From Pomacea canaliculata (lineage: Eukaryota > Mollusca > Gastropoda > Architaenioglossa > Ampullariidae): a DNA stretch of 64,000 bases. Each line of letters opens with the position of its first letter. Position 1 is the stretch's first letter. The DNA is taken from assembly GCF_003073045.1 (NCBI RefSeq), contig NC_037594.1, positions 21,148,927 to 21,212,926 of the forward strand, read 5' to 3'. The notes under the pieces were generated by a model. The model was not told the origin of the DNA and did not search any database. It worked only from the letters and a program-made list of their open reading frames with translations. Position numbers and translations under genes: made by a program. Shown here in pieces: positions 1 to 12,800 of this stretch.

Positions 1-950
1 GAGGCAAGAATGTGAACGTTGTTCACTGTCAGCATGGAGGTTGCTCTCTTCATTCCCAAAGCCGGCCATCCACCTATGCCACTGAGTGGGTGTGTTAGAG
101 AGATGGTCCACGCACTTGTATAAAGCGAGATAGTGACAGCAGTGCGAGAAAGAGCCAAGTGAGAGAGTATGAGGAGGAGGAGGAAGGACTGGGGATCTGG
201 CTTAGATGCTGCAGCTGGGTATACGGCTCTGTGGGTGCGAAGAATGGGCGAGTGAGTGTATCAGCTTAATGGAAAAAGACATTTTGGCAAAGTACGCCAG
301 TTCTTCATCTGCTTTTGCAATGCAAACGTTCATCGTTCAGAGTCAATAAGCCAAAAGCGTTTTAACACACAGAACCTGTCTGTCGTACGTTTGTCCAAGC
401 TTATCAGCCCTTCACTCTCGCTGCTAGAAGCTGTTGGTATCTGACCTAAAATTCTCATCATACTAGGTATGTAGATGCTTGCGGACGTGCATCTCCCTCT
501 GATGTTAGTTTTAGTAAATTACCTCAGAAAAGATGATTTCCTATTGGTACACACATAGCTGAATAAAAGTGTCTTGTTCTAATTTTATGCTTGCGGTGAG
601 CGTTAGCCGCTGTATCGTCAGCAGTGTAAAGCATTATAAGACGCTTGAAAATAAAATGTTACAGTGAACGGTTTTACTAGTAAAACAAATTGTAACTGTT
701 GTAATTCCATAAGTGTCCAAATCTTCTACACACCAAAGGAAGATGATGTTGGAGCTGATAAGTGAAAGTATTGCACGGATTGGTGTAATTTTTGTGAAAA
801 ACAATCTGCCATATCGTCACCTTGCTTCTCCTGATGTGATGACAAGAAAGAAACGAGACAGATGGAGATGTTGAAAGATTAACAAAAGCATTGCAGAGAG
901 ATTGTACTCCAAGTGCTTGATGAAGTATACAGTGAACACCAAATTCATCT
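1..950. other. Region without a recognised gene
   Basis: I see no exon I can assign here. The stretch holds a purine-rich run near 170-185 and a few short open frames. The best of these (about 743-868, plus strand) encodes some 41 residues that I do not recognise. It may be the end of a neighbouring gene outside the window or plain spacer. Confidence 0.4.
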
Positions 951-958
951 CTAAAACT

Positions 959-964
959 TTTATT
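959..964 (-). terminator. Candidate polyadenylation signal of LANCL copy A
   Basis: AATAAA read on the minus strand, about 340 bases after the stop codon at 1307. It is the first canonical signal I noticed downstream of the gene, so it is a fair but unproven 3' end. Confidence 0.45.
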
Positions 965-1306
965 TGTAATTCATGTTATAATTAAAAACATCGCGATGGC
1001 AAATGAATGCATCTAGGGATGTGCAAACATTAAGTGCAACCAAGTTATTCTGATGGCAATACTCATCCAGCATCTCCATGACCCATACACAAAATATGCT
1101 TATAATTCTTATATTGTTAGCTGTCTGTTTGTAGTCTTTTGTACTTTTATCCATATGGGATAATGCCCTTTACATATAAATTCAATTATTACTTACACAA
1201 AACAGAGAAACATTGACACGGACACATTACTCTCTCTCTCACAGTGTAAGAGTAACCGTAAATTTTACGAGACAGTCAAAATAAAACAAAAATTCAGCCC
1301 TTTGTT

Positions 1307-4300
1307 TCAGTACTCAAAACAAGGGAACCGGGCACTCATTGGGTCTAGCAGATCTACCAAGAAGTAAATTGTCCCAGCCATGCCTGTACAAAAAACAAAG
1401 TGAAATTTATTCATATTCCTTAAGACACTATTAGTAACTTAGCAGTACTCACTCTAATACCCACACTATCTCTTGCTCTTTGTGTCCTTCCCTTTCACAG
1501 TCACTACAGTGAAAGTAATTATAAGCTTGTTAGTTTTACTGTTAAATATCATTAACACAATGAACAATTAAATGCCAGTATTAATAGCTCTGGCTACTGG
1601 ATGTAGTGCTAACTATAATTTTTTCACACAGATTAATGCACTTTATATGTCGATATCACATTTAGGCAGCTCATTTTCGCTGGTTAAATCACATATTTTA
1701 TTAAAAAGAAATGAAAAAAATAAAAATGCTCCAACGTTTATAACCAGTTTGAATGTCAGAAATGTCAGAGCTTGGCATTTAACAACCAGAAAGGTTTGTG
1801 TTCTTCTGAGCTGGACAAATGTCTATTTAAGCAGGAGAAGCATAAGAAGTAATTTGCTTTTATATTTGGTCTTTTTGTCATTAAGAATAGTCCTTTCAAA
1901 ATGAAGATGAAATGCACAGCTACTTCCAAGAAGCTATCTTACCTTCAAACATTGAGAAGGGAGTATCTGGTATTCTACAGCCATGTTTTCCATAATCAAA
2001 ACACCACTCTGCAAACTACCAGCAGAATGTCAAAAGATACAGTCATGTTCCGTGCAATCAACGAATTCTAACAATAAACAGTACTATTCTTCAACTTCAA
2101 AAATAACAGTAAAGTATCATACAGAAGCCCTTGTTTGATGAAACTATAAAAAGTTATTTTAAATGCACACAAAGAAAATGTTTGAATCTCAGAAGGAAGT
2201 TATAAATGCTAACAGAACAAAGCAGTAAATGATAGTAAAGGCCCCTCAAGAGTGCCAAGTACTGATGATGAATACTCTCTCACTAACCAATGGTTGTGGA
2301 ATTATTTGAAAATTACTGACATCACACCCCCCAAAGAACCATACTTTACGTATTCTTACAGACCTTGCAGGCCCTATACAAGTATTTCTTGTCATGTGTG
2401 AGATGGAACAGTGTAAGGAAGGCATAGGCATTGCCTGCTGCTCCATGACAAAGGCCATAACCTTTCTTCAGCAAACCACGTTTCCATACTACATTACCAC
2501 ATTCCTCTGCTGCATCTAGGTACTCCTTTTTCTTGTAAGTCTGAAAACATATTTATGCCAATTTTTACAGCATGCAGTTTGCACTTATTAAAAAGAAAAC
2601 ATACACACACAACTTTCTGACACAGAATGACACTTATATTATTATTATTATTGCCCTTCGCACCTCCTGGTGCATAGGCCATCGACGCCAGTTTACTGTT
2701 GTCGATGTTTTAGTAGCAAGGATATGTTTTTACGGGGTGGGGGTGCTGGCCCCACGCCCAACCCTCCTACTTTTTCAGCCGGGCTTGGGACCGTCATTGG
2801 CGGAGAGCAGCCAGCCCTATAAACAGGTGCCACGTGCAGAGAAAGAACAGCATGCCCGAGACGAGAAATGAACTCAGGGCAGCCAACCTTCACTGTATTG
2901 GTGACAGGCGCTAACAGCGCTAACCGTTGCGCCACCGGGCCGCTTACAGAATGACACTGCCAGAAGTAAAATCAAATAAATGAAGACATAAAGCAATTAA
3001 GCCAAATATTTAATGAACAGCTAAAATCTATGTGACGATATAGTCAAATAATCCCTTTCCCATCATCAAAATGCCCACCACCACCACTATCAAATATTTC
3101 ACACCACCTCAAAAAACAGAAGCAAGGTGATTAAGAAAAATATGTAAATTTCATCCTCTCCATTCGGCCCATCTATTCATTATTTCTCCGGTAACAAAGT
3201 ATGTGATTAGCACCTGTGATCAATGAACGCCATGAACAGTGTGATACATCATGCTAGTACACCAATCACAACACTGCCAGCAATAAACACCAAACAGAGA
3301 ACAACATTTTGGATTATTCAGATACTGAAAGTCTGCATTTATCATGCTATAGTAGCAGTTTTTTAGAACCAGAGGAAGCTGTACAACCATTTATATAACC
3401 ATACAAGAAAGGGAGTTTCTATGTATCAGTTTAGATCTTCAGCAATTCTAAAATAAATATAAAATGAACATGCTAAGCGCAACTTAGCAAAATCATCCAA
3501 TAGAGTCTACAGCATGATAAGTATGAAAAAGCATACTCTGTACTAGCAAACTTTCTTCTTGAAAACCTTTATTTAAAATAATTAAATAAATATGTGACTT
3601 TGGCTTTGTAACAAATGAAAACATCCTTGCCTGGTAGGCTAGAGCAAACATGGCTACCCAGCCTGGCGCCCCATGGCACCAGTGCACCAGGCGATCATCG
3701 CTGTCACCTACAACAGCTGGATAGTTGCCTGACGGGAATCGAAGAGAAAGCATGAAGTCTATGCATGGCTGCACCAGTGATTCAATGTGCGGCCGAACTT
3801 CTGGTTCTTTAACCTTTTGAAATGAATCAGAAATGGTAAGACATCTCTGAATAAAATATGCTGTTTCTCTCAGTCCATCAGTTCATTCTATACTGAAAGT
3901 TCCATCCACAAGCCCATTGTTTCCTGATTCATCCATTGTCTCCCCCTTTATTTCTTGTAGATCATCTACATTTTTAAATCAAAACTTCCAAAACAATGTT
4001 TACACTTTCTTTGATGTAGTTCTAAAGTGAAATTTATTAACTATCTGCAAAGGCCATCTTTTGTGCAGTTCCAATTAATGTAAATGTTATTGCAATGCAA
4101 TTGTAAGCTTACCAAAAGCAGTGTGTAGAAAATGCCAGCCAAGCCATGTGCTGCTCCCAAATAGTACTGGTCATACCATGAGTACATCAGTGGATGCTGC
4201 CATTTCTCCTTTTGTGACAATGTCTTGCCAGAATAGAGTATTGCTTTCGTCACCTAAAAAAATTCAAATGGCCTCCTTCATGAATGCTTGGTCCGTAACT

Positions 4301-7300
4301 GTATTTTCTGATTACAAAGAAAAGTAAGTTAAAAATAAAAATAAACTAGCACAGTGATTGCAGCCATGCACTTCCATATTTCATATGCCTAAAAGCAAAA
4401 ACAAATACCATGAAACTCTTAGAGAAACAGACTAGACTTCAAACATCCACTTTTTCAAAAATGTAAATGATAGGATTAAGGGTAGCCAATACCTTTCTCT
4501 GCATATTCTTATCTCCTTACCCCACACTCCCTCCCCCAGCCCCCCTCCAAAAATACTAAATAACAACAGACAATGAAATCGTGAAATGGTGCCAGTTAAC
4601 ACTAATGATTATTCTCCAAAATCCTTAACAGAAATTCATATGAAAAGAAAACAAATGGCTAAAACATGAGGAACGTCTCTTTTAAGATCAGAGAGCTAAA
4701 TTATTTCATGAGAAAGTGTTAAGCAGTGGCGTACCAAGTAACTTATCCCCTCATGTTGCCCAGTCACCAATGTCAGTTAAAATATTTGCTTATGCTTACA
4801 GCAAATCAATTAACATGTTAAGAAAGAGCAAAGATTTGGGGCTTGTGAAAATAACACCGTTGACATATTTAACACTTACAAAACACAAATTTTAATAATA
4901 ATTTCTATAAATACAACACCTTCTCCTCAGCACCCAGTCATCCACATTCAATATCACAAACTAAACAAGTCATCAACAGCTCAACCCATCCACCAAAAAC
5001 AAACGCAAAACTGAAGAAGCCCAGAGCAAAAAAAAAAAAAAATGTGGCTATATTGCTATCACGATTTCTTTGCATGTTGACTAATAAGTTAAGTGTGCTA
5101 AATTTAATCTGAGCTTTTTCCTAAGCTCTTCCTCTAGACAAGAATGTTGCCCCCACATATGCCACTGTTGTGAAGAGAACCCCATCCCACAACCTACACT
5201 GACGATGACTTCTTTCTTGATACTGTCAGCACCAAGATGTTTCTGCACAAACATTACAGCTGCAAGGTAGCCAGCTCGCCCATACAAGTGTTCATTAGGC
5301 ATTTTTCGATCCTTGCAGACATGTTCCTGCAATGACTCCAGTCTGCAAATAAAATGAATGCCATTTTCAAATCTGCTCAAGATCAGAATGTTCTCGTAAA
5401 ATTGGATAGTGTAGATGAGAATATGTCCCTAAATAAGGCTTTTGTTTGTAAGCACTACTTTATCTTTGTCAGCATTTTTCAGCTCCTTTCCAGATACTTG
5501 CACAAGCGTTTCTGATGTATTGATGAACATATATTGCAAACGATTCCATTAGAAAAGAACAACAAATCTTTACACATGGACACATTAACAACCAAATTTC
5601 TTTACATCCTACCTCTCTACACATTCTTTGCTTGTTTTGGAATCACCAAGCTTTGCATGAACTACAGCTGCCACAGCCAGCACACCAGCATCTCCACACA
5701 AGAAGGAATGTACACCAGATTTCAAATGCTTCAAAGCTGGTTTCAAATATACAGCTGCTGTTTCAAGAAAGTGCTGACGTTCCTCTGCATGGCCAAACTT
5801 TTCATAAAGTTGTAGGAACAACAATGCAAACCCTGAAGAAGAATAAATATCACCAGTTTTGCAGCTTTTCACATAAGCCATTCTAAATATTTTTTTCAAT
5901 CTTGACTTTTTAAAATTATTCTTGGTTTGGAAGTGGATAACAACAACAGCTAAACCCAGATACACATAAAACAGCTCTTTCAAGACATGTGAAACACAGC
6001 TGTGGAATGGGTATATGACTCTGTGAAGGGTTAGGCAAGATAAGGCAGTGAGGAAAGAAAAAATAGAAGGACACCACCCTCACAAAAGAGTTGGCCCAAA
6101 AGTAATGTCTGTAACACCTCACAGCCAACAATAAAAAGGTTACAGGACTACTTCAGTACAGGAAATCCATAACTGGATTATAATAGACTTCTATGCAGTT
6201 TAGATGAGGCCATCACCTCATGCTTAGTGAATTAGTGTCTTTGCATGCACATCAGTTTTAATTCACATGCATTTTGCTTTTTTACAAATGGTAGATTACA
6301 AATATAACTAAATAAAAAAAATCGCTTTTATTAAAGATCAAGAATAACAGACTTTAAAAAATTACTTTTAGTGTTCTTTGATGCAAGGAAGAAAAATGCA
6401 GAAGGAATGTAAGAAGAATAAATTGAAAGGTAAACATTTTGGAAATAGAATATTTTTAACATTTGAGTGAAAACAACTGAGAAAAATAAGTCAATCAAAA
6501 TGCACTTTAAGTCAGCAAAACTAACTGTGTTATTTCTATTACTATTTCTAGGTGTATTATTTCAGACAAGATTTGTGCTTATCATTTTTATTAGGGCATA
6601 TGATGCTTGGCACGAGATCAATGCATATCAGCTATCCTAACAAGACTGAAGGCATGTACTCTTCCTGCAATTAAGTGGAAGTTGCTTAGGATCCGCAAGA
6701 ACAAATCTGAACACATTACACACTTTCTTAACTCATGCAAACAAGAAACTGCAAAACAAAAACTGCATTATGATGAAAATTTGGTAAACTTTTTATGACT
6801 TGGGTTTCAACTTAGATATGCTCCCAGAAAATTCTTTTAAATCTTCAACTCTTTAAAGTAAATGTGAAGTGTGCATACATAAATTATGTGCATTTAGGAA
6901 TTTTTCAATCTTAATTATAAGTTTCAGACGAACTTTCTGCAAAGCTTTGGATAAAGTTTAATTTACTAGAGGACTGGTGTTTGTATCATATATTCTGTGC
7001 TTAGTACTTATTGTAGTTGTATGCGCTTTGAATCTTTATAGAGATTTAGAGGGTTAAAAATATTACAACCATTACAATGTTTTCTCACCAGTCTGGCCAG
7101 TATATATTGAGTAATCATCTTTCTTAATTGTTTGCCGAATGCCCCCTTGTAGTCTAGTCATCAGATCCTGGATGCTACAACGCACTTTCTCCGCAAAGGC
7201 TTCATCCATCTGAAAGAAAATAGGACTAAACATGTCTTTACTCTGATCGAAGATATTAATATTTGTGCCTTTTGTAACTTCTGCAAATTTAAATTTTATT

Positions 7301-7508
7301 TTTGCAATTACACACCGATAAATACAAATGCGCAGGACTGTGCCAACTGCCGTATCTGCACAACGGATGGCGAAGCAAAATCGTGGTTAATGCTGAAAGA
7401 AAAAAAAATGCAAACTTCAACTCGGAAAGTTACCTTGCCAGCATCGTCCAGCAATTTTTCGCCATGATAATCTGGATATGGGTTAGAAAATTCGCGTCGG
7501 TTGCTCAT
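1307..7508 (-). CDS. LANCL1: LanC-like protein, tandem copy A (9 coding exons)
   Basis: Exons read 7508-7434, 7209-7089, 5832-5613, 5342-5198, 4253-4113, 3813-3631, 2540-2364, 2015-1943 and 1383-1307 (stop TGA). The phases join exactly to 403 residues, against 399 in human LANCL1. Recognisable blocks in order are NPYPDYHGEKLL at the start, FLCGDAG, LYGRAGYL, GAAHGLAG, WCHGAPGW, GYGLCHGAAGN and HGCRIPDTPFS. The zinc ligands of the family (Cys of WCHG; Cys and His of LCHG) are present, as are the Lys before GYGLC and the Arg of HGCR. LanC-like proteins are known cytosolic, glutathione-binding enzymes that add glutathione to dehydrated residues in damaged proteins. The start at 7508 follows homology; an in-frame ATG at 7703 would add 65 basic residues. 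The intron after exon 6 has a GC donor. The symbol is by family; which paralogue of LANCL1/2/3 it matches is not settled. Confidence 0.93.
2640..2942 (-). repeat. tRNA-derived SINE, longest copy
   Basis: Read on the minus strand, it begins with a tRNA-like head (GGTGGCGCAACGGTTAGCGC, then a box-B-like TGAGTTCATTTCTCG). It continues through a shared body and ends in CACCAGGAGGTGCGAAGGGC followed by an (AAT)n tail at 2640-2655. The head has a short internal repeat of the GCTAAC/AGCGC segment. It lies in the LANCL copy A intron between exons 6 and 7. The same family recurs at 7.8, 9.3, 14.7 and 20.9 kb. Confidence 0.85.
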
Positions 7509-7808
7509 CGTTTCACCAGCAAAACAACGACTTTCATGTTCTATGCCGATTGTTTCCCTTTCGACAAGTAGCTTCCCTTTAACTGTTGCACGGCGTCGTT
7601 CGGGAAATCGCCAGCAGTACGCGGTCACTCCGCGCGTTAGTCCGTTTATCCGTGACCAGGAGTGGATCCGACCACGTACAAGAATCAATTCAGCTATAGC
7701 CATGAGTCGACTTTAACACGATGACACAAGCTGCTTTTCAAATTTTGTTGGTAACTATTTGCAAACAAGACGAAAACACTATGACTATGGCGGACACATC
7801 TTCTCAGG

Positions 7809-7990
7809 GTACCCGGTGGCGCAAAGGTTAGCGCTTGTCACCAATACACCCATCTTGTATCATCCTGGGTTCAGCTCTCGTCTCGGGGACGCTGTTCTTT
7901 CTCCATGTGGCCTCAGTTTACACGGTTGGCTGCCATGCCATGATATATCCTACGTTGCTGGCTCGGCGTAAAACACCGATTCACCCCCTC
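7809..7990 (+). repeat. tRNA-derived SINE (same family), upstream of LANCL copy A
   Basis: Plus-strand copy starting at the head motif CCGGTGGCGCAAAGGTTAGC and running through GTTCAGCTCTCGTCTCGGGG to GCTGGCTCGGCGTAAAACACC. It sits 300 bases upstream of the LANCL copy A start codon, outside the gene. The (AAT)n tail seen in the 2.6 kb copy is absent, and a C-rich stretch follows instead. Confidence 0.8.
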
Positions 7991-9263
7991 CCTCCTTCTC
8001 AGGGTGCCCCACTTCCACCCTCTACCTTTAGTCATCGCTCTTCCATGCAGATTCTTACACCTGGAGGTCCTTTAGGAGTCAGGTTCATGCCTTTTGATTT
8101 TGGCGTCACTGCATCTCAGGCTACTTTGTGATCTAAGAAGAATACATTTTTTTTCTTTTTTTGGGGGTTGGGGTGGGGGGTATACGTTGCGCATTTTAAC
8201 AGCGAATGTTCTAAACCTATAATTTTTTTTTTTTTTTACTTTGGTCTTACACACGATCCTTTAGAATTTATGTTCACACCCATTGTGAGAGGGAACCACC
8301 GCGATATCAAAGTGGTCCTAAGGCTACATTTTCAAGTAGCATGCAAACCATTAAGAAAAACACACAAACATTACCCAATATTAAGATGTTTGTTGTACAT
8401 GCAATCATAATTTGAAAATCACACCTAAATCTTAAAACAGCAATGAACTCTGAAATATTTCACACATACTGACATTTATTTCATAAACACAATAAACAAT
8501 GCACCTAAAATGCATATATGTTCATGGTAAAAAATGTTAACAGAAGAGCTTTTGCAAAAGACAATTTGATTATTAGTCAAGATACTGAATCCAGTGAATG
8601 CTATGACAATAGAGATTTCTTTAAGCATCCTTTGTACAAATAAGGAAACTGAAAAATCAGATATAGCTACCTCTTCAGCACTATCTTGTATCACTAAACA
8701 CATTCTGGAACATATGGCTTATGAACATTTAGCTGCAAAAGAATGACTAGAGATTCTGAAATAAGCCGGAGAAGATATGTCGGTCACACTGTTTGCACTG
8801 ATCTCTTGACATATAGATGACGAAGCCAAAAGCAGAAATACATTTTTTATGAATAGCTGCGATCAGCAGTGGGACGGAGGAGGGTGCTCTACAGATCACA
8901 ATCTGTGCAGATCAAGAAAACATAGTAACACCTATCCATATTACAATTTTATTGACAAGGTGCAGTTTTTTATAAATACGAATTCCGTTTTGCTAAGTAG
9001 TTTCTTTGAAAACTGTTGATAAATTGTTAATATTAGTTTAAGAATAGTCAGGCCACAAAAACAAAAATGATCTATTCAGAATCTAGTGCATTATATGCAA
9101 ATTAAGCATGACACCACATAAATTGTGCACAACTACTATTAAATAAAAGCACAATGTGTGTTTGAAATACAAAGTCACAAATACTGTGCAAAGATTATCT
9201 TATGTATAACAAATATTTTTTTTTAAACTTGATCATCATATTAAGTACACTACAGCTGATGAG

Positions 9264-9454
9264 TTTGGGGTGGGGAGAGAATTGGTGTTTTACATGGAGC
9301 CAGCAACTTAGGCCATATCCAACCAAAGCAGCCATCCCTGTAAATAGGCACCACATGCAGAGAAAGAACAGTATGCCTGAGATGAGAGCTGAACCCATGA
9401 CAGCCAACCTTTATTGGTAAGAGGCACTAACCGTTGTACCACTGGACCATCCCC
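9264..9454 (-). repeat. tRNA-derived SINE with intact target duplication
   Basis: Minus-strand copy of the same SINE. The 12-base direct repeat ACAGCTGATGAG occurs on both sides (9252-9263 and 9455-9466), as expected for LINE-mediated insertion. The identical flanks suggest a rather recent insertion. It lies between the two LANCL genes, just past the 3' end of copy B. Confidence 0.85.
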
Positions 9455-9886
9455 ACAGCTGATGAGAACTTTCTACCTAACATATATACTGAATAATAAA
9501 GGCATACCATTTGCTTTCAAAATGTTTAGTTCACATGGTTCTTACCTGGTACTAAAATAACTTTATAACAATTTCACAAAAGCCTCAAAATACAATAACA
9601 GTTGAACTTCAGCAATAACCTCAAAAGGTGAAACTTAATGAGCAAGATTCATGCATGCACACATACATATGTGTACACAAAGCCATTTCCAATAGACTTA
9701 CAATCATTGCCTTTGTCTTGAATTACACAGACATTTTGCAGTAAAAGATGCTTTCAAAGATAATTGTCCTTAGATGGTACATAAACCTGGGCAGATGTAA
9801 ATTAAAAGTTGTAATGATAAAATATATTAAATGAACAATTTTGGAATATCTTGTTGCATATTTATGAAAAATATTTCTTCTGATAT

Positions 9887-12800
9887 TCAGTATTCATAAG
9901 CAGGAAATCTTGCATTTAGAGGATCCAGCATGTCCACAAGAAAGTAGATAGTCCCAGCAATCCCTAGTATGAGATCAGAAGAGATAGTTTGATTTGGCTG
10001 TATACTGGCATAAAATTTTGACATTCTCTTTCTCTTCCTTCCTTCCTCCCCTACCCCACAATAAACGTAAACAGTTTGTGCATAAAATGTTTTTAAAGCA
10101 ACTGATCTTAACTGATAAATTTAGTTTTACATTTTATTAAATTTATTACTTTATAATCCATTAAATACAAAAGTAACAAAACTGCAGAATATTCTCAGGG
10201 CCAGTTTTGTGTGAGGGTGGTGTACATCTCTCTCTCAGTGCCTTACCTTTACCAACCCTCTGTGGTGGAGTCACTCCCAACAGCTAGGATGATTGTGGTA
10301 AGTTTGCTGCGCTGCAAGGGTATTAAACAGGCACACCTCTGGGTTTGGATGCCAATGCTTTAACCATATGGCTATCTGTTTTCCCATTGAAGACTTGCTG
10401 TGAAATGCTCAGGTGTAAGCAGCTGACAATCATTACTTACAAACAGTAAAAATAATATAATTACCTTCAAACAATGAAAATGGATGGTCGGGTGTAAAGG
10501 ACTGATGCCTTCCATAATCACAACACCATTCTGCAAACTGAAATGAGAACACATATAACTATACAAATTAAATAGATATGAACCTCTAGGGGCTATTTTG
10601 GAAAACCATCTTGTTTCATAACTGGTCCAGGAAAATGTGTGTAAAATTATATCCTGACTTAGAGTCAGAGGCGCAAATCGGTTTGATTTTCTTAACTGTT
10701 TCATTTTTCACATCATTATTTCCCTTTTGATATCATATACCAGAAAATGCTCACCTTGCATGCCCGGTACAAGTGTTTCTGGTTCTGTGTGAGGCGGAAC
10801 AGTGCAAGAAAAGAATAGGCATTGCCTGCTGCCCCATGACAAAGACCTAAGCCCTTCTTCAGCAAACCACGTTGCCATACCACATCACAGCACTGCTCTG
10901 CTGCTTGGAGGTACTTCTTGTCATTATATGTCTACAGAATACACACACCAACACCAATATTTATAACAATAGAAATATACTTTTACCATTTTGGTTTTTG
11001 GTTTGTTTTTTTTGTTAAATGTGGATTACTGGTTTCAATGACTAAGAGCTTCACACTTTTCAATGCCTGCATTTAATTTAAGGAGCTAAGAAATTAAAAT
11101 AAGTCTTTTGTACCCACCAACATGACCCTTGTGATGCTTACCTTGTAAGCAGTAACAAACATGTAGACCCACCCTGGAGCACCATGGCACCACTGAACAA
11201 GTCGATCATGAACAATACTGCCAACTGAAGATGGAAAGTTTCCTGACGGATACTGAAGAGTCAGCATGTAGTCTACACAAGCCTTCACGGTATTCTCTAT
11301 CTGAGGCCGGACCTCTGGGTACTTTACCTGTTTTGTCAAATAAGACATCTCGACTGCCAATATCATTTCTCTCTCTCTGAAATTGTCACAATCTCTCAAC
11401 ATCAAGAAGCAGGAAAAAAAAATAAAACACCCAAGGCCAAGCCAATATAAATTTTTCTATATAAACTGCATCAATCAGCAACAGGATTGTACATCATAAC
11501 AATTTTTAATAAATTCTTTTCAGAAAATGTCTGAAGGGAAAACCATACATAAAATAAACATATTTAGAACTTAATGCATTCAACATAAATCTGGACGAAC
11601 ATATAGAGCCAAATGTGATGATCTGCCTTACTAGAAGAAGTGTATACAAGATGCCAGCAAGTCCATGTGCTGCACCAAGGTACTTTTTTTCATGCCATTC
11701 ATACATGAGTGGTGGACAGCCCCGCTGCTGTGCTGCCATAGACTGACCAGAATCGAGTAAAGCTTTTGTCACCTTCAACAAAAAATACAGTTTGAAAATT
11801 CTTTCATGCTGGTATTTTCATCAACAGTTAAGCAAACAATTCTTGAAAATGTTTAGACTTATCAGGATAAGGACAAATACCAGAATGCTTTCATATATCT
11901 ATTCATAGGAGTTAAATAATGAAGTATCATGTTGGAAAATTGGGTCCATTTACTTATTCAGCAGTTTTACAATAGTTTAAAGGGGAAGGGGCCTTTTTTT
12001 ATTTTTGCCATAAATAGCATCAGGAGAAAGAGTTGCAGAGCGGAGGGGTGAGTGAGAAAAAAGAGAAGCATTATTTTCAGAATGCGTAAGATTATAACAG
12101 GAAGCTTTACAGTGAATCCAAAAATTTGCTTATGATTCTAAACCATTTTGAAACAAAGCAAACCCTAGGAAGTATACTCTTAACATTGAGGTTTTTTAAA
12201 AACTAATATAACATATTGCTTATGATCAGTCTTGAAGCTGTCAAATATAATCATTTTTAACAAGCAACCAGTACCTTAATAATGACTTCCCTGTCTACTT
12301 TGTCCATACCAAGATGATGCTGAACAAAAAGTAAGGCTGACAGGTAACCTGCCCGTCCATACAGATGCTCATCTGGAAGAGTCTGATCTCGAATAACATT
12401 GATGTGCATTGACTCCAGTCTAAATTCAAAGTGAAGAAAAAGAAGAATGAGAAAATTCTTTAATAAAATTGGCAAGACTTACTGAGGAGTTTACAGGTAG
12501 TGAAAGCTACATTTCACATTCATCTGGGGTATGGAACAGAACCAGGTAGTTAATATTCCAGACTATTTTTCATTCTAGAATTGGTATTACAGTACATCTT
12601 TTTCTCTATTGGGAGCTCCAATAACTAATAAACTATAACAAAACTATTCACCCATAATTATCAGAGGCACACCATAATTAGTGTTTTGTGTTACAGATAA
12701 GAAAACTGAAGGTTTATTTGCCAGGTCTGTTCAAAAGTTCTATTGCACTTGATAAGAGGGACTTAATTAAAACACTTTTCTTGCTAATCTTCAGCTAGAG

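Noticed and set aside
2860-2942. tRNA gene on the minus strand
   Set aside because: The tRNA-like A and B boxes belong to the SINE head. The full cloverleaf and anticodon arm are not formed, and the same sequence recurs in other SINE copies.
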